From NCBI GenBank assembly GCA_951799405.1, contig OX637335.1:16124342-16188341 (forward strand): DNA of 64,000 bases, read 5' to 3'. The position numbers were made by a program, and so were the translations under genes. The notes beneath the pieces were generated by a model. The model was given only the letters and a program-made list of their open reading frames with translations, was not told the DNA's origin and made no database searches. The stretch comes from Agapetus fuscipes (taxonomy: Eukaryota > Arthropoda > Insecta > Trichoptera > Glossosomatidae). The stretch's first letter is position 1. Each line of letters begins with the position of its first letter. This document shows positions 57,485-64,000 of the stretch, in pieces.

Positions 57485-59570
57485 TTTACACTGTGATTTA
57501 TAAAATTTTTGATTTGTGTGCTCCTAAAAAAAGGAGACCATGTACAGGTAGGACTTATCCAATATGGTTTTCTCAAAGAATAATTGCAGACTTGAGATCT
57601 AAGAGACATCTGCATAATGTATACCTGAAGAATAAAACCAAGAGTAACTATATTAAATTTAAAAAGAAACGCACTCAACTCAAGTCTGACATTGCTCATA
57701 CTCATAAGTCCTATCTAGAGAATATTCAGTCTGGAGTCGGAAATGGCTCAAGGGAATTTTGGAGATATGTCTCCTCACTGAAAAAAGACAGCACTGTGAA
57801 GTACACATTGGCAGATGGGGATGAGATCACGACTGATCCTCAATTAGTCTGCGAAAGATTCTCAGACTATTTTCAATCTGTCTACAGTTCCCTGGTCCCT
57901 GAGTTAGATGTGGAAGTAATCCTTAATAACTCGCCTCTCTGTAATACCAACAGTATTGGAATTGAGCATTTTACGTTGGAAGAGGTACAAACCTGTCTGC
58001 TCAACATTAACCCAAACAAAGCAGCGGGTCCTGATAACATTCCACCAGGCGTAATAGCAGCCTTATCCAATACTGTAGCTGAACCATTAAGGTTTATTTT
58101 AAATCTGTGTGTTGAACAATGTGAATTTCCTCAATTTTGGAAGTTAACAAGAGTCATTCCCATACACAAAGCAGATACAAAAACAGATGTCCGAAACTAT
58201 AGACCTATCTCTATCTTATCGACATTTGCGAAGATCTTTGAAAGTTTAATTCATAAAAACTAACTGATTAACATTAAATCACGTATTACCATTCATCAAC
58301 ATGGCTTCCTACCAAAGAGGTCTACAATTTCCAATCTTCTCACATTAAGTGCAGAAATAGCCGAAAATCTGGATTCTCAGCACCAGACTGATGTGGTATA
58401 TACGGACTTTTCTAAAGCATTCGACAGGGTAGACCATGACGTCCTACTCAAGAAAATGCACGTATTTGGATTAAGTAAATCTCTTCTCTTACTTTTCGCA
58501 TCATATTTAAGAAATATACAACAATATGTTGATATTAATGGCTATACATCATTGACAGTTCAACCACTTTCTGGAGTCCCGCAAGGATCCAATTTGGGCC
58601 CACTGGCTTTCCTCATATTTGTCAATGACGTTGTTGGCATCATAAAACATAGTTCGTGTCTATTATACGCAGATGACTTGAAGGTCTATACAAAGATTAT
58701 AGACACTCAATGCTGCGTAAAATTACAGGAGGACTTGAACGCATTAGCAGTTTGGGCTGAGCAAAACAAACTCTTCTTAAATTTTAAGAAATGCGTTATC
58801 ATGTCCTTCACTAAATCTCATTATCCCACTTTTCATGAGTATAGTATAGGTGGGCAAATACTAACTCGTGTGACCTCATTTAGGGATCTGGGAGTTGTCT
58901 TTGATCCCGGACTGAATTTCTCAGACCATATGACGCAGTTGACGACCGAATGCTATCGGCTTCTGGGCTTTGTTATTAGACTCTGTAAACAGTTTACAGA
59001 GCCCGGGGCGATGGCGGATGTCTTCAGCTGCGTCGTTCGATCTAAATTAGAGTACGCTGTTGAGGTGTGGACACCTCATCAGCGGAAGTACATTAATATG
59101 TTAGAACAGCTCCAGAAGAAGTTCCTGAGGTACCTCCTCATGAGAACGCAGGGAAACTACCCTCAGTTCATGCACCATGAGGACCTGCTTCGGGAAACTG
59201 GCTTCAGGAGCTTAGAAACTAGGCGCAACGGGACCCTGATGGTGCTCACTTATAAAGTCATCAATGGTTTAATAGACAGTCCCACCCTGTTGGAGGGTTC
59301 CAGGTTGTTTGTACCAAATTACTATAATCGGGGGCGAGGTCATGATCTTTTTCATGTACCAATGAGCCGCACCGATGTCTTGGCACAGCATCCTTTAACT
59401 CGGAGTGTCAAACTCATTAATGAGTCAAAAATAGATATATTTCAATATAATGTAGACACCTTCAAAAGTATGGTAAAAGAGTTCCTCCCAGCTTGTTGAT
59501 GGCTGTGAGGGTGCACTGTAATTAGGGCAACCTGTTGTGCACCAAAAAAAAAAAAAAAAAAAAAAAAAAA
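57485..59570 (+). mobile_element. Non-LTR retrotransposon with one nonsense codon and poly(A) tail
   Basis: One frame runs from 57490 to the stop at 59497, broken only by TAA at 58261 (HKN-stop-LINIK). Motifs: EFWRYVSSLKK linker, AAGPDNIPPGVI, NYRPISILSTFAKIFESLIH, YTDFSKAFDRVDHDVLLKKM, GVPQGSNLGPLAFLIFVNDV, the catalytic LLYADDLKVY and DLGVVFDPGLNFSDHM. The 3' UTR is only about 45 bases and is followed by 27 As at 59544-59570. The endonuclease domain is missing (5' truncation). A jockey/CR1-group element; no clear target duplication was found. Confidence 0.85.
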
Positions 59571-59589
59571 TTCTATTGAAAACAAATAG

Positions 59590-59770
59590 TAACGTCTAGA
59601 GGTGGAAGCCTCGACGTTTTCCGGTAGATTTATCTGTACGTATTGAATTTAGGACGGAATAAATATGTGAACAGCTGATCGTTGTTCCATATAAAATGTA
59701 TCAGGTGTTGATACGTCGTCATGTTTTATTTTGTCCTATTTTCGATTAGATACGATATCGATACCTGAAA
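59590..59770. repeat. Fragment of the 35391 fold-back family
   Basis: GAGGTGGAAGCCTCGACG at the start and CAGCTGATCGTTGTTCCATA match the element at 35391-35957. Confidence 0.5.
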
Positions 59771-59774
59771 GGTA

Positions 59775-60000
59775 AAAGGTGAATAAGTGACGTATGAAGC
59801 TAAAATGGATTTCTCAGATAAATGCATCTTTTCCCCTATTTTCTACATTACAGAAGTGTGGAAATCCTTTAGTTTAGAAGTTTGTTATGAGCACTTCCTT
59901 ATAATTAGTTCACTTACTATGAGAAGTTACACCCAATAAATGATAAATCAACGATTTCTTAAATCAGCGAATCTGCATCAGTTTTACCTTTAAGTAAGGT
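59775..60000 (+). repeat. Dispersed repeat F, second copy
   Basis: Collinear with 22040-22250. It directly follows the fold-back fragment, so both may be parts of one larger element. Confidence 0.6.
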
Positions 60001-60220
60001 GGCAATATTTTTGCAACTTGCATTGTTGTTTACTTAAAGATTAAATAATTTCAACACAAAGTGTAGGATTTTCATGCATTTATTTGTACTTATAACTTCA
60101 ATGGAAATATTTATATTACCATATTTCTATGTATTCCATTTGATGTTACGTGCTCTGGTACGTAAGAATTTTTTTTTTTTTTTCGCACAATGATCGTATC
60201 TTATACGCGCATCTTTAAGT

Positions 60221-60381
60221 ACCCGAGTATAAAGCATTGCGTTAACTTCTCTCGATTGCGTAAATAATTTTAATAAAAGTATGGAAACTAAATCAGTCAC
60301 TAGGAGTGCCGTCGCATATTTCATTAAATTGTTCGATTTACGCGATCAAGGGGATTGTATGTAAATGTTTTATACTCGGCG
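60221..60381. mobile_element. Fold-back family E, copy 3
   Basis: CCGAGTATAAAGCATTGCGT at left is inverted at right as TGTAAATGTTTTATACTCGG. Inner arms are CTCGATTGCGTAAAT and GATTTACGCGATCAAGG. Confidence 0.7.
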
Positions 60382-60384
60382 TGT

Positions 60385-60820
60385 TGTTGTATTAAAAATG
60401 CGTGCGTAGGCTTATACTCTTTATACAAAATTACGATGTGTTTCATACTGTGACAACTTCATCTGGAAATCTGCATTTTGAGTTGTGCAATTTAACATTT
60501 AGACTTGACCGGAAGGCGAGCGAAATACCTTTGGGTTCATCCATACCTGTGTTTGTCTCCATTAGAGTGGTCCCTATTTCTCATTTTCAAAAAAAAAAAT
60601 GTCCGCACGTTTCTACGCACGGGTATCTAGGTAAAAGACTGATTAAATATTTGTTAAACCCTAGTTAGATAGACCAGTGACGTTTCCCTGTGAGAAAATA
60701 TAAAATTTCGGACATTCCTTTGAAAAACGTTCCGACTCCATTCACTCGAAATGCTAGTCCAAATGAACAAATACAAAGTATGAGGCGATTAATAACAACC
60801 AAGCGATCTGTAATCTTACA
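60385..60820. other. Unassigned DNA
   Basis: An 88-codon frame at 60402 has no recognisable domain. No repeat seen. Confidence 0.4.
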
Positions 60821-60827
60821 ATCCATA

Positions 60828-60995
60828 ATCCATAAGTTGTAAAAATACATTGAAAATTAAGGCTCACATCCAATGCATGTCCACTGACAGTCGCGTGTAA
60901 GTTCGCGTTCACACATGCTGCATGTGTACTCACAAAGTAAAGCAAACGTCCCATGAAACCGGAGTGCCATTGGCAAGAGTTGAAAGATCCATGCA
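60828..60995 (-). repeat. RTE-like LINE 3' UTR, old partial copy
   Basis: CATAAGTTGTAAAAATACAT tail, CATGCTGCATGTGTACTCAC and GAGTGCCATTGGCAAGAG blocks in reverse, about 75 percent like the family. Confidence 0.55.
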
Positions 60996-61297
60996 AAGTA
61001 AGTATATAGGTTAAGCATCAAAGCCGTCTGGCGTGCCAAATCTTTGTGTTAAAATCAGTTTCCAGGCAATCGTCATCGAGTACCTACTGTTAATTTAATA
61101 TTATTTCATGTATTTTAAAACAGGGGCAACATAGGAAAAGAGAACTATTTTTGACGGTACGTATCTGAAAAACATAGAATTCTAGATGTTGATACGAAAA
61201 TTCTAAAACTTCACAGTTGCTGTGATCGCTTTTTTTAATGAAATATAATTAGTGAACTGGTACTTCGGATATATATTATTTGGGTTTCTCTGTTTTC

Positions 61298-61530
61298 CTT
61301 GATTTATAGGTTGGTATGAGGCTGACCACCCATAGTGTAAAAGATGGTTCACTATACTAATGTCACCCATGTTTCAGGAAAGGTCGGCAAGAGTTTCCAG
61401 GGCTTATGTTGTAACTTGTAAGTCATGTGTAAGCGCGAATATATACGTGTCTGCTAATGGGAATGCATTTAATATGAATCTTAAATGTAATATATGTACC
61501 TTTGCAACTTAGATTATAAATTATTATAGG
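61298..61530 (+). repeat. RTE-like LINE 3' UTR with central deletion
   Basis: GATTTATAGGTTGGTATGAG to TTTGCAACTTAGATTATAAA, missing about 40 bases between GGGCTTATGTT and CATGTGTAAGCGCGAA. Confidence 0.7.
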
Positions 61531-62047
61531 TAGGGCAATATTTTGACGTAAATTATAAATAAGGCCCGACCTAGTCTCCATTCGTCATACAGTCTCGAGG
61601 GAGCAACGCTCGCCGCTGGTTTTTGGTCCGCAGCCAAATACGAGTACTATCTCATCAAACTGTCCTTTCCCGCCTCGTCATCCCGGGAAGCACAGGAATT
61701 CCCGCGCTTTCTCATTAGTCGACGCGCTCCCATTATTCCTCTACACCAGACATGTCAAACTAATATGATATTTGGGGCCGCATCACCCATTTTGTACTTT
61801 GTTGGGGGCCGCAAAGAACCCAAGGCCAAGATTGTCCATCAAATAAAAAAAAATGTTAACCTGAGTCTCATCACCACGATGATTCTTACCTACCGAATAT
61901 CGGTAAAATTTGTATGAAGACTAATCAGCTGTTCACTTGCGGTTATCTTGGATTGGCAGGTCTTTAAATATTACCGATATTCGGTAGGTAAGAATTACCC
62001 TGGTGATGAGACTTCCAGCCTTGGGGGGTAGGGGGGCAGACGCAACT

Positions 62048-62378
62048 AAAAAACGCAACTAAGCTACAAATATAAGTAGCTACTGTAACTTCTTGCCTGT
62101 GTTATCCCCGAAGGGATCGCATGTGCCGATTCGTGACCTATTTATTTTTATGGATAAGGGGGACGGCCTCGCGCCAACCACATCAGTTGAAGAGGAAGTT
62201 TTACAGCACCCGTGGGGTCTGGTTCTCATTTCTTGTGACGACTGAGTAAACCTTGCCGGTATTGATTTTGGGCTTGAAATACGCACCGAAAGGGTAAATC
62301 AATTCTGACATCCTCGATGGGGATCGAACCCTTGTTCTCGGTATGGAATGCAAGCATTCTAAGCTATCGACCGGACTT
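62048..62378 (-). mobile_element. SINE A, full length
   Basis: Reverse copy; the head at 62378 reads CCGGTCGATAGCTTAGAATG with part of the D arm deleted, B box GGGTTCGATCCCCATCG. It lies back to back with a SINE B. Confidence 0.75.
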
Positions 62379-62379
62379 T

Positions 62380-62607
62380 TAACGAGTTTGATAATCGCTA
62401 CAAAGCGCCAATTCTCAAGCAAGACCCAGTTGCTGTAAGGTTGGATGAACCTTTGGTGAGCAGTCTTTGGTAACGGTTTATGAATTTTCCAACCGAGCGA
62501 AGAGCATTTATGAAAATATAAATGGTACATCTTGTGCTCAGCCGGGATTCGAACCCACGACCTTCCATCTACGGGTCCGAAGCGTTACCACTAGACTACG
62601 GACCGGT
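62380..62607 (-). mobile_element. SINE B, 3' truncated
   Basis: Head at 62607 (CCGGTCCGTAGTCTAGTGGT AACGCTTCGG) and B box GGGTTCGAATCCCGGCTGAG. It ends at TGTAGCGATTATCAAACTCG. Confidence 0.75.
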
Positions 62608-62639
62608 GCCTGTTTATTAATTTAAAAAATGACCCTCAA

Positions 62640-62830
62640 ATTTAAGGTCCATGATGATGAGTTGATGATTTCTGTAGAGCGTCTTTCGTGATGTAGTCAC
62701 TCGAAGGGCGCTTACGAAAATTATGTCTTACGGTCCTTTATCTCTCTCACATGACAGGTGGCAGGTGGTTCCAGACCAGAGGACCAGCAACTGCAAATGC
62801 ACGCTCTCCAAACATGGTTGTTTACCGTTC
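62640..62830 (-). mobile_element. L2/CR1-like LINE 3' end
   Basis: Matches 63705-63915 (TGATGAGTTGATGATTTCTG, GTGATGTAGTCACTCGAAGG GCGCT, CAGAGGACCAGCAACTGCAA ATGCA), with a frame-breaking deletion. Confidence 0.6.
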
Positions 62831-63284
62831 GGATTGAAGTTATGTTTTTTAATAGTCCCGTTGGGCCGCGTGTTTGACATGCCTGCTCTGCTATATCTCT
62901 TCTCGGTAGAATTGAGACATGTCTCTCAAACAGAAGCCCGAAAACACTTATTTTTAGTATAGAAAATATAGCTGTGTAATACCAATATTTTATATCGAGG
63001 ATGATTTGACATGATGACGAGAAATTTTTCAAACGTTGAACCTGAATTCTTGAGTTAATTGTGTGAAAAAGTGATGGATGTTAGGGATTGAAATAACCAT
63101 AGGTACTGGTATGATTTTCTATTATTTTAATTTATGATTATTTTTTAAACAATTAATTTCAGACACGGTTCACATACAGAGTTACTTTACACGTACACCA
63201 TACAACGGTTGATTCGCTTCTCTCTCTGAAGTCAGATTTGTGGGAACGAACTTATGTATATTTTTTGTTGGTTATCAAACGTCA

Positions 63285-63400
63285 AAGGTCTACATAGTAT
63301 GTGACTACGGTCCTTAGCTATTTAATATGAGCGACAAAACATTTTGCTTCATCCCTAACAATTTTCCGGGTGACGTTACGATTTTTTGGTCTATGGCATT
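63285..63400. mobile_element. Fold-back family D, partial
   Basis: GACTACGGTCCTTAGCTATT, ATCCCTAACAATTTTCCGGG and GTGACGTTACGATTTTTTGG. Confidence 0.45.
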
Positions 63401-63532
63401 TGTGCTGAATCCATGTCGTCAGAGTCTCAGTTTCAGATTGGATTGTGAAATGTTTTACTTGTTTCCTTCATCTCGAAAACTTCATTACTTACTTTTCAAT
63501 GGTTTTAAGTTAACAAATCAACCATGTCTCCG

Positions 63533-63705
63533 ATTGGTCCATAGTCTAGTGGTTAATGCTATGGACTCGTAAACAGAATTTAATGACTTCGATTCCCGGC
63601 GGTGCACAAAAAATATATATGTATGTATGTACATTGTACATACATGCTCTTCCCTGAGTGGAAAAATTCATCTGGCTCTACCAAAAATACAAAGATTCAT
63701 CCAGC
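63533..63705 (+). mobile_element. SINE B, head and part of body
   Basis: Head GGTCCATAGTCTAGTGGTTA ATGCTATGGACTCGTAA, B box CTTCGATTCCCGGCGG; the body has a TATG microsatellite expansion at 63620-63645. Confidence 0.65.
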
Positions 63706-64000
63706 CTCAGAGCTGATGATGATGATGAGTTGATGATTTCTTTATAGCGCCGTTTCGTGATGTAGCACTCCAAGGGCGCTTGTGCATGTGATGCCAGAAA
63801 TTTGCTAGTCTTCAGTGCATTTCGGAACTTTCCGTGGTCCTCTAGCTCTCTCACATGATGAGGCAGGCGGTTCCAGGCCAGAGGATCAGCAACTGCAAAT
63901 GCACTATCCAAACACTGTGATTATTGAAGATTTTGAACTTGCTTCCTGAATTGGCGCTGACCAGCAACGAACAAACATGCAGAGAGCTCTGTAGGTGTGA
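63705..64000 (-). mobile_element. L2/CR1-like LINE 3' end, continues past the window
   Basis: The - strand encodes FDSAFAVADPLAWNRLPHHV RELEDHGKFRNALKTSKF, the conserved C-terminal F..A.P..WN.LP..VR......F...LKT block, ending in a (TCATCA)n-like 3' tail near 63710. Confidence 0.7.

Larger units (their letters stand above)
61744..62892. mobile_element. hAT-like element carrying two SINEs
   Basis: The left end has CCAGACATGTCAAACT and GGGGCCGC; the right end carries the inverse (GGGCCGCGTGTTTGACATGC CTGCTCTG). CAG.C.TGTCAAAC followed by GGGCCGC is a familiar hAT terminal pattern. It contains a short inverted pair (CTACCGAATATCGGTA at 61891 and 61973), SINE A at 62048-62378, SINE B at 62380-62607 and an L2/CR1-like fragment. 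No clean 8-bp duplication is seen. Confidence 0.5.

Noticed and set aside
1..64000. A bacterial-type defence, toxin or biosynthetic system
   Set aside because: The window is plainly eukaryotic with intron-containing genes and transposons; nothing suggests a prokaryotic island or a viral genome.

Overview
The window is nuclear DNA of an arthropod, almost certainly an insect. It has spliced genes with GT-AG introns, GC-rich exons in AT-rich introns, and a very heavy load of non-LTR retrotransposons, tRNA-derived SINEs and fold-back DNA elements. I could not place it to order.

Four host genes can be read. (1) On the + strand, ten coding exons from 7090 to 34151 encode the NRF-1 family transcription factor Erect wing (ewg), about 522 aa, in a 27 kb gene with transposon-filled introns. 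Its ninth exon can either be spliced to the tenth or be read through into a GC-rich extension with its own stop, giving two C-termini. (2) On the - strand, two exons (43679 to 42064) encode cytochrome c oxidase subunit 5A, 151 aa. (3) On the - strand, three exons (50200 to 44979) encode the JmjC dioxygenase JMJD6, 390 aa, with all iron and 2-oxoglutarate ligands. (4) On the + strand, a 61-base first coding exon at 51180 looks like the start of a kinesin-13 gene that runs out of the window; it is divergent from JMJD6 across about 1 kb. A 5S rRNA-like sequence lies at 55120-55238.

The rest is mostly mobile DNA. The commonest repeat is a unit of about 250 bp seen some two dozen times. Two copies directly follow the ORF end of an RTE-like LINE, so it is the 3' UTR of that LINE, ending in a TTAGA-type microsatellite. 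Two tRNA-headed SINE families (A and B) have about ten copies each. Two other LINEs carry long reverse transcriptase ORFs (53114-55021 on -, 57490-59499 on + with one stop). DNA elements include a hAT with 8-bp target duplication (10209-12394) nested in a LINE 3' UTR and itself carrying a LINE insertion, a solo LTR (6525-6859) with 4-bp duplication, a PIF/Harbinger-like MITE (48939-49882, TTA duplication), a TA-flanked element (24177-25094), a Tigger/pogo relic (13569-14196), and several families of perfect or near-perfect fold-backs.

Layout: 0-7 kb repeats and a CpG-richer patch upstream of ewg; 7-34 kb ewg, with a 1.9 kb 15-bp minisatellite at 17.1-19.0 kb in one intron; 34-42 kb gene-poor with fold-back elements; 42-51 kb COX5A, JMJD6 and the divergent promoter; 51-64 kb the start of the kinesin gene with LINEs, SINEs and 5S in what is probably its first intron. 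I found no CRISPR, operon or prokaryotic defence-type system. The items most worth a second look are the alternative ewg C-terminus, the minisatellite that is open in several frames on both strands, and the nested transposon chronology.
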